37,862 bases of DNA, taken from assembly GCA_023129165.1 (NCBI GenBank), contig JAGMCL010000041.1, forward strand, positions 1 to 37,862, written 5' to 3'. Shown one piece after another: positions 1 to 8,004 of this stretch. Each line of letters begins with the position of its first letter. The first letter of the stretch is position 1. The translations under genes and the position numbers were made by a program. Source of the DNA: Caldifarciminota bacterium. Its GTDB lineage: Bacteria > Hydrothermota > UBA3073. The notes under the pieces are model-generated. The model saw nothing but the letters and a program-made list of their open reading frames with translations, ran no database searches and was not told where the DNA came from.

Positions 1-261
1 GCTACTTTATTCGTAGCACTTTCAAGGGCTGCTGGTATTCCAACGGATATTAGTGTGGGTCTTGTATATATGAATGGATATTTCTATTATCACGCCTGGA
101 ATAAAGTCTGGGTAGGGAAATGGATTGAAGTAGATCCAACATTCAATCAACCTATTGCGGATGCCACACACATAACACTTGAGGAAGGAGGTTTACAGGA
201 CTGGGCAAAGATAATGGACCTTGTTGGGAATATCGAGATAGAGGTGATAGAATACAGATAA
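1..261 (+). CDS. Transglutaminase-like protein, C-terminal part (5' end outside window)
   Basis: The frame is open from the first base and ends at 261, so only the last 86 residues are visible. They match the second half of a transglutaminase-like core. The segment L-S-R-A-A-G-I-P-T-D follows the usual position of the catalytic Cys, which lies outside the window. H-A-W-N-K-V-W supplies the expected catalytic His and W-I-E-V-D-P-T-F the expected Asp. Members of this superfamily are often cysteine proteases or peptide-processing enzymes and are frequently secreted. Substrate and location cannot be told from this fragment. The call rests on the His/Asp motifs and spacing; the missing Cys is the main uncertainty. 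Confidence 0.75.
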   Translation, partial: ATLFVALSRAAGIPTDISVGLVYMNGYFYYHAWNKVWVGKWIEVDPTFNQPIADATHITLEEGGLQDWAKIMDLVGNIEIEVIEYR

Positions 262-447
262 AAAAATCAAATATCAAATATTAAATATCAAATTTACATA
301 TATGAATTCAAAATTATTAAGAATACTGAAATCCAAATAATAACAGAATAAACCTTCTATACTCTCTTTTCTCTAAGTCTACAGTTTTTCATTTTAAATT
401 TTAATCTGTAATTTTACTATTTGATTTTTACATTTTAATTTATTACA
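262..447. repeat. AT-rich intergenic word array (ATCAAATATT type)
   Basis: The gap holds no gene. Its left side repeats words such as AAATATCAAAT on the + strand (about 268-296). Its right side (about 388-445) carries words of the opposite sense, such as TATTTGATTTTTA and ATTTTAAATTTTAA. A similar arrangement lies at 7845-7990. No convincing promoter or terminator was found. Confidence 0.5.
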
Positions 448-1176
448 GTGGACGTAGATAGTGTAATCGGAACAAAATGGCTCTTTAAAAGTGAGAACTT
501 TCTATTCTATGACCACCTTTTGTCTACTCAGGACCGAGCAAAGGAACTAATTAAAAATAGAGTTGGAAAGCCAGGATACGTAATAATATCTGATGAACAA
601 TACAGGGGAAGGGGTAGATTTGGTCGATTATGGATATCAGAAAAGGGTAAATCACTCACATTCACTTTTATCGTAGAAAAAATTCCTCTTCTATCTATGA
701 GGACTGCTCTTTCTGTTGTTGAAACACTTAAAGAAGAATGTGGACTTCATACAGAGATTAAATGGCCAAATGACGTCGTTATAGATGGTAAAAAGATATG
801 TGGCATACTTGTAGAAATAGAGAAGAATCTTGCAATTATTGGTGTCGGAATTAATATCAATGAGACAGTACCTCCTCTTGAAAATGCAACATCAGTTAGG
901 ATAGAGACGATGATGTCATTCAGTAGAGAATCAATTCTCTCGTCATTTCTATCTATATTCGAGCATAATTTTAAAAAAGAAAACATAATGGAATCTATTA
1001 GAGAACATCTTTCTTTTTTAGATAGATATGTAGAAATAAAAACTAAAAATGGGTCTGTGAGTGGCGAATTCATAAATCTTGGTGATAATGAAGAGATAAT
1101 AATAAGAACTGATAGTGGTTCTATAGTAAGTTTCTTGCCAGGTGAAGCGAAAAGGGTAGATAGATTAGTTGAATAG
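448..1176 (+). CDS. birA: Biotin--[acetyl-CoA-carboxylase] ligase
   Basis: This enzyme joins biotin to the carrier lysine of biotin-dependent carboxylases in the cytoplasm through a biotinyl-AMP intermediate. The 242-residue protein has the biotinyl-AMP loop R-G-R-G-R-F-G-R at residues 53-60, the K-W-P-N-D motif at 105-109, then D-G-K-K-I-C-G-I-L-V-E, G-V-G-I-N-I-N and a small C-terminal SH3-like domain. There is no N-terminal helix-turn-helix, so it is a monofunctional ligase, not a biotin repressor. The start is GTG at 448; no Shine-Dalgarno sequence is evident. The last codons (about 1163-1176) run into a TTGAATAGTT-type word array that continues past the stop, so the extreme C-terminus may have been remodelled by the repeat. 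Confidence 0.93.
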   Translation: MDVDSVIGTKWLFKSENFLFYDHLLSTQDRAKELIKNRVGKPGYVIISDEQYRGRGRFGRLWISEKGKSLTFTFIVEKIPLLSMRTALSVVETLKEECGLHTEIKWPNDVVIDGKKICGILVEIEKNLAIIGVGININETVPPLENATSVRIETMMSFSRESILSSFLSIFEHNFKKENIMESIREHLSFLDRYVEIKTKNGSVSGEFINLGDNEEIIIRTDSGSIVSFLPGEAKRVDRLVE

Positions 1177-1210
1177 TTTATTAGTTAATTGGTTGAATAG
1201 TTGATTGGTT
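1160..1210 (+). repeat. TTGATTGGTTGAATAG word array over the birA 3' end
   Basis: Variants of TTAGTTGATTGGTTGAATAG are iterated from inside the end of birA into the gap. Related words (TTAGTTGGTTTGATTAGG) occur near 25499. It is one of several short-word arrays in this window. Confidence 0.5.
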
Positions 1211-1312
1211 TATATGATATCAGTTTAATTAGACAATTTATCATTCTAATAACCTGATAATTCTACGACATTACAACTTAATATCATGTCAAAATACCAT
1301 CAAGGAGGGTTT

Positions 1313-3670
1313 ATGCACTATTTCTTGAAGTTTATCTTACTACTACCAGCTTTCACTTTTGCTACCACCATCTACGATATTCAATATACAACAAACCCAG
1401 GTGATGGAACTTATCCATCTCCCCTCGAAGGACATACTGTAACCGTATCAGGCATTGTTACAGCTGTAGCAACGGGCGAATACAACAATTTTTACATCGA
1501 AGAGCATCCGGGAGGTGCATGGCGTGGTGTATATGTATATGATAACTCAGTTAAACCAGAAACTGGTGACAGTATCACCATTACCTGTGATGTCGACGAA
1601 TACTACGGACTAACCGAATTAAAGAATGTTTCATCCTATACCATACACTCTAATAATAACTCTATACCTGGTCCAACTGAGATAACAACAGGAGTATTTG
1701 GCAGTGGTGGCTTCGAGGCAGAAAAATATGAAGGAGTATTAGTTATAGTTATAAATGTAACCGTAACACAGACTGCTGATGGTTACGGTCAATGGTATGT
1801 GAACGATGGAAGTGGAGAATGTCAGATCGAAGATGGATTGTATCGCTATGAACCATATATGGGTGAAACCTTTGCAGCAATAATAGGTGTGGGAAGTTAT
1901 GGTTTTGAGGAATACGAAATACATCCACGAGGTGAATCTGATTTAATTAATAGCGCAAGCGGAACAGGAACAGCAACAATATCACCGGACGTTGTCTTTA
2001 TATCTTCGCCTACATCTCTCTTAATAGATATAAGAAACCCATTTGATACATTAAATCATATAACAATAGAAATACCACATCAGTGGAGCTTTAATGGGGA
2101 AATTTCTTCTGTAACCCTTTCGGGTGATGCATTTCAAAATGCATTTCTCGATATAACAGGAGATGGAAGTGTGGCATCACCATGGATTATAGACATTACA
2201 GACACACGCTTGATCGACTCTGGTTCAGTTAAAATTGATAGTCTTATATCCCCTGATGAGCCTGCGAGATACGCATTTACCATAAAAACAGCGGCGGGAG
2301 GAGAGCAGCCTGTGCCTATAATAACCCAGCCCACTGTAAGGGTATTGACCACTAGTGGTATAGGAGAGGCAAAAATGAATCCACTCAAGCTTTTTAAGGC
2401 TGAGAAGCTTGGGGTTAGAATAGATATTAATACAAACTACGGAATTGAGTTAAACAGAGTACTTATACAAATTCCATCCCCCTGGGTTTGGACAGGAAAT
2501 AACGAACACGTCAGGGTTATATCACAGGGAAATCCAGTTATTTACTCATCCCCTGATTCGGTATTCATTGATAATGTTCCTCTTACAGATACAATCTTTG
2601 TATATATAGATAGTCTGACAGCACCATCGGTTACAGGCAATTTTCAATTTCCCATCTCTACAAGTGCCGACCAGGATCCCGTGTCACCTATCGAGACCCT
2701 TCCATCGATTACAATCATAGACTCTGTTGATATAACAAGTATAGGCGATGTACAGAGACCAGGCGATGATGGGTACACTCCCTCCCTTTTAGGGGAAGCG
2801 GTTAATATAAGGGGTTTCGTAACTTCACCATCCCTGGGAGAGTATACAAGTTTCTACATTCAGGACTTCACAGGAGGAGTCAATATATTCTGTTATGACC
2901 CATTACCCGTGAATCTCGGTAAAGATTGGATAATAGCAGGAGAGGTAACTGAATACAATGGTCTAACTGAGGTAAAAATCGATGAGATAGATGATTGTAT
3001 ACTTATGAGTGACTCCTGTACAAGGGAACAGATAGATGCTCTTGCAATGGTCCTTGACCCATCTCAGGGAATAACAGAGAATATTGAAGGTAGACTCGTC
3101 AGGATAAATAACACAAAGATACAAACTCTCCCATATGAAATACCTGGGAACTTCCAGGTCTGGAATGCAAAGACACTAATTGATGTCAGGCTGCAGGATG
3201 GAACAGGAATAGAGATACCCATCGAGGATATGAAACTGGGTGATTACTGGAACATAATAGGTATTGCTGGACAGTATGATACTGACGAGCCCTATTCAAG
3301 TGGATACCAGCTCCTCCCAAGGTTTCTCTCAGATTTAGAAAAGGTGTCCAATGGAGAACCATCAGAAGAACTCACTGTTAATATTTATCCAAATCCATTC
3401 TCACCTGACCTTGGGGAGTGCCTGTATATCGAGTTAAATTCACAGCTTGATAGCAGAATAACCATTCGTATTTTTGATATAGAAGGTAGATTGATAAAGA
3501 CATTACTCAACAACCGTACGGGTGGTACGAATTATACAGATTGGGATGGTACTGATGAGAACAGAGAAGAAGTAATTGTAGGTATATATCTTGTTCATAT
3601 ACAGTCAGTAAAAGATGGTGATACCGAGAGTGTAGTAAAACCCGTTGTAGTTGGAACACCACTTGAGTAG
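1313..3670 (+). CDS. Large secreted protein with repeated OB-fold-like domains and a C-terminal sorting domain
   Basis: The chosen start is ATG 1313, preceded by AAGGAGGG at 1302-1309. An in-frame ATG at 1286 has no such site and would hide the signal peptide. The protein (785 residues) begins with a signal peptide (M-H-Y-F-L-K-F-I-L-L-L-P-A-F-T-F-A). An OB-fold-like domain follows, with V-T-V-S-G-I-V-T-A-V and F-Y-I-E-E. A second copy lies near residues 480-640 (N-I-R-G-F-V-T-S, F-Y-I-Q-D). Both are introduced by G-D-G-x-Y-x-P-S-L-x-G. Ig-like segments lie between them. The last 90 residues are a FlgD-like sorting domain (N-I-Y-P-N-P-F-S, W-D-G-T-D, V-G-I-Y-L-V). It is probably exported and cell-surface attached; the function is unknown. 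Confidence 0.8.
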   Translation: MHYFLKFILLLPAFTFATTIYDIQYTTNPGDGTYPSPLEGHTVTVSGIVTAVATGEYNNFYIEEHPGGAWRGVYVYDNSVKPETGDSITITCDVDEYYGLTELKNVSSYTIHSNNNSIPGPTEITTGVFGSGGFEAEKYEGVLVIVINVTVTQTADGYGQWYVNDGSGECQIEDGLYRYEPYMGETFAAIIGVGSYGFEEYEIHPRGESDLINSASGTGTATISPDVVFISSPTSLLIDIRNPFDTLNHITIEIPHQWSFNGEISSVTLSGDAFQNAFLDITGDGSVASPWIIDITDTRLIDSGSVKIDSLISPDEPARYAFTIKTAAGGEQPVPIITQPTVRVLTTSGIGEAKMNPLKLFKAEKLGVRIDINTNYGIELNRVLIQIPSPWVWTGNNEHVRVISQGNPVIYSSPDSVFIDNVPLTDTIFVYIDSLTAPSVTGNFQFPISTSADQDPVSPIETLPSITIIDSVDITSIGDVQRPGDDGYTPSLLGEAVNIRGFVTSPSLGEYTSFYIQDFTGGVNIFCYDPLPVNLGKDWIIAGEVTEYNGLTEVKIDEIDDCILMSDSCTREQIDALAMVLDPSQGITENIEGRLVRINNTKIQTLPYEIPGNFQVWNAKTLIDVRLQDGTGIEIPIEDMKLGDYWNIIGIAGQYDTDEPYSSGYQLLPRFLSDLEKVSNGEPSEELTVNIYPNPFSPDLGECLYIELNSQLDSRITIRIFDIEGRLIKTLLNNRTGGTNYTDWDGTDENREEVIVGIYLVHIQSVKDGDTESVVKPVVVGTPLE

Positions 3671-3728
3671 TAATTTATCTATAAGTAAAGTTAGAAATAA
3701 TGCTCATTTAAATAAGTTATTTTTTGAA

Positions 3729-3804
3729 GGTAGGAGCAACCTCCTGGTTGCGAGTTATAATCGCAGGTAGGAATCCGCTCCTGGAGTGCATTAGCTTGCT
3801 AATG
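3729..3804. repeat. REP-like hairpin pair with GTAG foot
   Basis: GGTAG at 3729-3733 precedes a perfect stem, GCAACC (3736-3741) and GGTTGC (3746-3751), with a TCCT loop. A second GGTAG starts near 3767. A further perfect stem, CATTAGC/GCTAATG, occupies 3789-3804. The last stem recurs in inverted orientation at 24019-24036. The form fits REPs mobilised by RAYT transposases, one of which starts at 4765. Confidence 0.65.
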
Positions 3805-3847
3805 TAAATAACCGCGTCCAAATTTTTCCTAAAAAAGAGAGGTTATT

Positions 3848-4699
3848 ATGAAATTCTCTAAGTGCTTTGTATTACTTTTATTAGTACCGCTTTTACTATC
3901 TGCTGCCTTTGAGGACATGGAATCTGGTGCCAGGCCTGAGGCATTGGGCTGCGCCTTCACAGCAATATCAGATGATGCAAATTCAATACATTTTAATCCC
4001 GCAGGACTATCTTTCATACAAGAAATACAATTAACTGCATATTACAAGAACCTTTATGGCATTGTGAATAATGCTACATTTAATGCCGTCTTCCCGACAT
4101 CATTTGGGACTCTCGGCTTTTCGGTTCAGAATGTTTCTGTAAAAGGGGAAGAAACAAATATAAATGGAGAGAGTCTCGGTGAAAAGACATTGGAAAGTGA
4201 AAATACAATTACGTTATCTTATGGCAAGGCTCTCAACGAAGATCTATCATTTGGTTGCAATCTTATTGGATATCAGCTCACACAGACCAGATTTGGTAGT
4301 GCAAACACCTTTGGGGTTGATCTTGGGCTTCTTGCAGATATATATGATAGGTGGCGTCTTGGCTTCTTTGCTCATAATATAAATTCACCGACACTCGGGG
4401 TAGAAAATAGACATAACCTTCCAAGATTGCTTTCATTGGGGATATCTTTTACACCCTTCAAGGGAGTCACATCGAGTATTGACTTATCAAAAGAGGTTGG
4501 TAAGGATACTCGTCTCTGCTTTGGTCAGGAGTTTCAGATACTAAAAAATATCACTCTCAGAGCAGGATTATCAACACAGCCAATTAAGGCATCTTTTGGT
4601 GTTGGATTATTAATAAAAAATATTGAAATTGACTATAGTGTGTTAAACCATGAAGTCTTACCCATGACACATATAGTGGGTGTTAATTACTCAATGTAA
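3848..4699 (+). CDS. PorV/PorQ-family outer-membrane protein
   Basis: A 283-residue protein with a signal peptide (M-K-F-S-K-C-F-V-L-L-L-L-V-P-L-L-L-S-A). Its mature N-terminus has the features of the PorV/PorQ (UPF0164-like) family: G-A-R-P-E-A-L-G-C-A-F-T-A-I-S-D-D-A and then F-N-P-A-G-L. Alternating hydrophobic strands to the C-terminus fit a 12-14-strand barrel. In Bacteroidetes PorV is the outer-membrane partner that helps anchor type IX secreted proteins. That role is plausible here because sorting-domain proteins are abundant, but it is inferred. The start follows an AGAGAGG sequence. Confidence 0.75.
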   Translation: MKFSKCFVLLLLVPLLLSAAFEDMESGARPEALGCAFTAISDDANSIHFNPAGLSFIQEIQLTAYYKNLYGIVNNATFNAVFPTSFGTLGFSVQNVSVKGEETNINGESLGEKTLESENTITLSYGKALNEDLSFGCNLIGYQLTQTRFGSANTFGVDLGLLADIYDRWRLGFFAHNINSPTLGVENRHNLPRLLSLGISFTPFKGVTSSIDLSKEVGKDTRLCFGQEFQILKNITLRAGLSTQPIKASFGVGLLIKNIEIDYSVLNHEVLPMTHIVGVNYSM

Positions 4700-4719
4700 A
4701 TTGAAAACTGTTAAAGCTC

Positions 4720-4754
4720 GGTAGCCGCAACCTTTAGGTTGCGCATTAATCCGA
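4720..4754. repeat. REP-like hairpin upstream of the RAYT gene
   Basis: GTAG at 4721-4724 is followed by stem GCAACC (4727-4732), loop TTTA, and GGTTGC (4737-4742), then GCATTAATCCG. It lies just before the transposase start. Near-identical copies occur at 5274-5326 and 23811-23832. Confidence 0.8.
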
Positions 4755-4764
4755 AATAGTAAAT

Positions 4765-5262
4765 ATGAGTAACAATATTACCATTAGAGAGAAAAAACAT
4801 CGATTACCTCGTGAGTTTTATCAGGGAAAAATATCTGGTACATTTACTATTTGTATAAAGGGTAATTTTTCATTCCTTGAAAATCAGGAAATAGTAAAGA
4901 TATGTATTGAAATTTTAGAAAAAAGTTCATTTCTTTACGGATGTATTGTGCCAGTATATTGCTTTATGCCTGATCATCTTCATTTTGTTCTCTTTGGGGT
5001 AAAAGATGATGCTAACTTATGGAAAACAGTAGTGCAATTCAAACAAAATACAGGATTCTATCTGAAGAAACAATGTTCTCAATTCCAGTGGCAAAAGGAT
5101 TTTTACGACCATATAATTCGTCAAGACGAAAATTTAATAACACAAATCAGATATATCCTTGACAATCCTGTACGAAGGGGTCTTATTAATAATTGGAATG
5201 ATTATCCTTTTATAGGGAGTATAGGTATTAAATTAGAAGATGTTTTACAGGGATGCCTGTGA
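4765..5262 (+). CDS. REP-associated tyrosine transposase (RAYT, Y1/IS200-like)
   Basis: The 165-residue protein belongs to the Y1 single-strand transposase superfamily. M-P-D-H-L-H-F-V-L at residues 71-79 provides the metal-binding His-hydrophobe-His motif. The C-terminal part Q-I-R-Y-I-L-D-N-P-V-R-R-G-L is typical of RAYTs. RAYTs bind and cut REP hairpins that carry a GTAG or GGAC foot and are usually single-copy genes. Here GTAG-foot hairpins lie 11 bp upstream and from 12 bp downstream, which supports the call. The start ATG 4765 has no clear ribosome site. The gene looks intact. Confidence 0.85.
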   Translation: MSNNITIREKKHRLPREFYQGKISGTFTICIKGNFSFLENQEIVKICIEILEKSSFLYGCIVPVYCFMPDHLHFVLFGVKDDANLWKTVVQFKQNTGFYLKKQCSQFQWQKDFYDHIIRQDENLITQIRYILDNPVRRGLINNWNDYPFIGSIGIKLEDVLQGCL

Positions 5263-5273
5263 TGACTCTCTAT

Positions 5274-5394
5274 GGTAGCCGCAACCTTTAGGTTTATCTC
5301 TACGGTAGCCGCAACCTTTAGGTTGCACATTAATCCGCAGGCTAAAGCCTGCGACTACCGAAGCCTGCGACTACCGAAACCTGCGACTACCAAA
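5274..5394. repeat. REP cluster (BIME-like) downstream of the RAYT gene
   Basis: Two direct REPs begin with GTAG at 5275 and 5305. The second has a perfect GCAACC/GGTTGC stem at 5311-5326. An inverted REP follows: GCAGGC (5337-5342), TAAA loop, GCCTGC (5347-5352), then GACTACC, the complement of the GTAG foot. Two further partial GCCTGCGACTACC units reach 5394. The head-to-head arrangement resembles bacterial interspersed mosaic elements. Confidence 0.8.
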
Positions 5395-5446
5395 GTATAA
5401 ACAGACATTAAACATTTACTATTTAGAATTTTAATATGGAGTATTT

Positions 5447-7828
5447 ATGAATCTCATTTTTATAATACTGTCTCTCATTTTTACTACCCAACCTATAGAT
5501 ATAAACCGTGCCGCTCTTGAGGAAGTTCTTACACTTCCAATTCCAGAAGAGGATGCAAGAGCTTTATATGAATGGAGATTATCAAAGGGTGAATTTAAGA
5601 GTATATATGAATTAAGAGAGCTCAAGTGCATAGATGGAGAGGAATTCGAACGGATAAAACCTCTGATAGAGATTTTACCTATGGAAGAGAAAAGAGCCGT
5701 TTCAAGATATATCGAGGATGTACAGGAAAGGCTTGCATCAGAAGAGAGCCCATCCGAGGCAGCGGTCGATAAATGGGAGGAACTTGCTGTATCCCCAATG
5801 GATATAAACACAGCAGGAATAGATGACATACTCCTGCTTGATAGAGTAAATCTCGTTGATGCTGCATCACTTGTCAGATATAGAAAAAGTGGTGGAAGAT
5901 TCAGGTATCAGAGCGATTTAAAGCGAGCTACAACATATTATGCATTCAGAAACATGAGAAACTTCGTTACCTTCAAGAGAAAGGAGATTGAATCCCTTGA
6001 GTTTCATGGATTTGGAAGAATCCAGATTGAGGATAGTGACAGGTTCGATATAGATTGGAATAATCCGGTAGAGAATATGTATTATCTCGAAAGCTCTATT
6101 AGTAACCTTCTTCCAGATAGCATTACATACGAAAAACTAATCCGAGCAGAATGGAGTGATTCAGATATTGACAGCCTGAGGAAAAGACTTGAGGAGGAGC
6201 GAGATGAGCTCGCCTCACTTTCATCAGTTGCCCTGCCAACTATGAAATTAAGATTAACCCTGGGTCCTCATCTGAAGTTCGGTATTCAAAAGAAAAGTGA
6301 GCTTGGTGATAACGAACTCCTGAAGGGCTACTTTGGAGTTGAGGAGATGGGTTATCTAAGAAAGCTGTATGTGGGTAATTATAGACTTACCTTTTCTCAG
6401 GGACTCTTTATGGATAATACAGATGAAACTCTCTCAAGAATATATGATAGGCCAGAAGGATTATTTGGCGACCTCACATCAACGAGAGAGTTTGTACTTA
6501 AGGGTATTGCAGGGGAAGTTGGTATAGGCAGGTATAGCTCTATGTTTTTCTACTCCAACTCAAAAAGGGATGGCATAGAAAATCCTGATGGCACCATAAA
6601 CTCCTACATAATCACAGTTCCAAGAATGAAGGCTTTTAAAGATGTCTTCCGTGAAGAGTTATATGGAGGAAGGGTCTGTTTTGACCTTTCAAATATACTA
6701 AAGTTACCTCTTGCTACACGTATTGGGTTTTCAGGTATGAATTTATCATATGATAAAAGGTTCAACCCGGACGCAAGGACACTCGATATACCCTTTGATA
6801 AAGACAACCTTACTGACCCAAATTATACCAGGATGTGGAGTGGCAAAAGTAGGAATATATACGGCATTGATGCAAGAACTGTTATTAGAAATCTATCATT
6901 TGAAGGGGAATGGGCCGGGACAGAGCAGGGCAGTGCCTTTATTCTCAAATCAAGAGTTCAATACAATACCTTATATCTACTCGTGCTTCTAAGACACTAT
7001 GGGATCTCTTATGACAATCCATACTCAAGAGCGTTTATGGAACAGAAAAAATTTGACGACACCATGCTTGAGAAAGAATATAGATTGCTTGACCCTCTTT
7101 ATTTCTTTCTTTCAGAATATCCAGCACCCAAAGCAGAAGAGGGATTATACATAGAACTTAGAAATCAAGTCACGCGTAATTTTACATTTACGAAGGTATA
7201 TGTCGATATCTGGAGGAATGTGGGGAGGAGTCTTCCGAATCTAAGATTCCAGGGAGAAATAGAGTGGAGACCCATCTTCCCACTGCGGCTCAGACTCAAA
7301 CAGAAGATACAAAGAAAATATCTATATAAATCTGTCGAACCTACAGTTTCAAGAACCTTTGAGACGACACTCCGTAGTTTCGCAACCCTTACTCAACGTG
7401 ATTACATCAATGCTGAGATTAGAATCGCAAGAGTACAGTTGACCCCAACTGTAGAGTATGGCTCGAACTCACTTATTGACGGGGGATATCTATCATCCTC
7501 ATATGAACATAGATTCTCAGACCGTCTTTCAATTCTTGGGGGGTTTGCTGTATGGTCAACTAACGGTCTCAGCCAGTGGATATTTGAGGACACGGGTATA
7601 GATTTTCTATACGGCTCCGGAAGGAAATTCTATATTACTATAAAAGACCGTCTATCTGATAACATCTATATTAGATTTAAATTGAGGGATAAACTTACTG
7701 AAATTCCCCACACGGGGCTATATGAAGGAGATTACAGGATAGGTGAGGAAGAGATTCACATGATGAGGGATTTTGTTGATAAGAAACGGGAGCTGGGTGG
7801 TGAATTACAGCTCATATTCTGGTGGTAA
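5447..7828 (+). CDS. Helix-hairpin-helix protein with outer-membrane beta-barrel-like region
   Basis: A 793-residue protein with a short signal peptide (M-N-L-I-F-I-I-L-S-L-I-F-T). Two ComEA-like helix-hairpin-helix modules follow. The first is around residues 17-75, starting P-I-D-I-N-R-A-A-L-E-E-V-L. The second is around 112-170, starting P-M-D-I-N-T-A-G-I-D-D-I-L-L-L. The remaining 600 residues have alternating strands rich in Arg, Tyr and Phe and end in aromatic residues (L-I-F-W-W), which suits a beta-barrel. HhH modules usually bind DNA, so an envelope protein combining HhH with a barrel could take part in DNA uptake. That is inference only. A weak ribosome site (TGGAG, 5437-5441) precedes ATG 5447. 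Confidence 0.7.
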   Translation: MNLIFIILSLIFTTQPIDINRAALEEVLTLPIPEEDARALYEWRLSKGEFKSIYELRELKCIDGEEFERIKPLIEILPMEEKRAVSRYIEDVQERLASEESPSEAAVDKWEELAVSPMDINTAGIDDILLLDRVNLVDAASLVRYRKSGGRFRYQSDLKRATTYYAFRNMRNFVTFKRKEIESLEFHGFGRIQIEDSDRFDIDWNNPVENMYYLESSISNLLPDSITYEKLIRAEWSDSDIDSLRKRLEEERDELASLSSVALPTMKLRLTLGPHLKFGIQKKSELGDNELLKGYFGVEEMGYLRKLYVGNYRLTFSQGLFMDNTDETLSRIYDRPEGLFGDLTSTREFVLKGIAGEVGIGRYSSMFFYSNSKRDGIENPDGTINSYIITVPRMKAFKDVFREELYGGRVCFDLSNILKLPLATRIGFSGMNLSYDKRFNPDARTLDIPFDKDNLTDPNYTRMWSGKSRNIYGIDARTVIRNLSFEGEWAGTEQGSAFILKSRVQYNTLYLLVLLRHYGISYDNPYSRAFMEQKKFDDTMLEKEYRLLDPLYFFLSEYPAPKAEEGLYIELRNQVTRNFTFTKVYVDIWRNVGRSLPNLRFQGEIEWRPIFPLRLRLKQKIQRKYLYKSVEPTVSRTFETTLRSFATLTQRDYINAEIRIARVQLTPTVEYGSNSLIDGGYLSSSYEHRFSDRLSILGGFAVWSTNGLSQWIFEDTGIDFLYGSGRKFYITIKDRLSDNIYIRFKLRDKLTEIPHTGLYEGDYRIGEEEIHMMRDFVDKKRELGGELQLIFWW

Positions 7829-8000
7829 CATAAACTTAATATCAAAGATTAAAATGCAAAAATCAAAAATGAATAGCAGATTTCACTAATATAAAAATAT
7901 ACTAATCATTGAAATCTTCGTAATCTATGGCCGAAAATCTGTAAAATCTACGTCCTAAATTTTGATATTTAATATTTGATTTTTAATTTGATAACGGGGG
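7829..8000. repeat. AT-rich intergenic word array
   Basis: The left side repeats AAAATGCAAAAATCAAAAATG (7852-7872, imperfect). The right side (7956-7990) has opposite-sense words such as TTTGATATTTAATATTTGA. A middle segment (7908-7952) iterates AATCTTCGTAATCTATGG and similar words. No gene or clear promoter is visible. The ribosome site for the next gene, GGGGGT, ends at 8001. Confidence 0.45.
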
Positions 8001-8004
8001 TATT

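Noticed and set aside
5431-5829. Long - strand frames opposite the HhH, yifB, ankyrin and kinase genes
   Set aside because: They lie wholly within strong + strand genes, have low-complexity Ser-rich translations and no ribosome sites.
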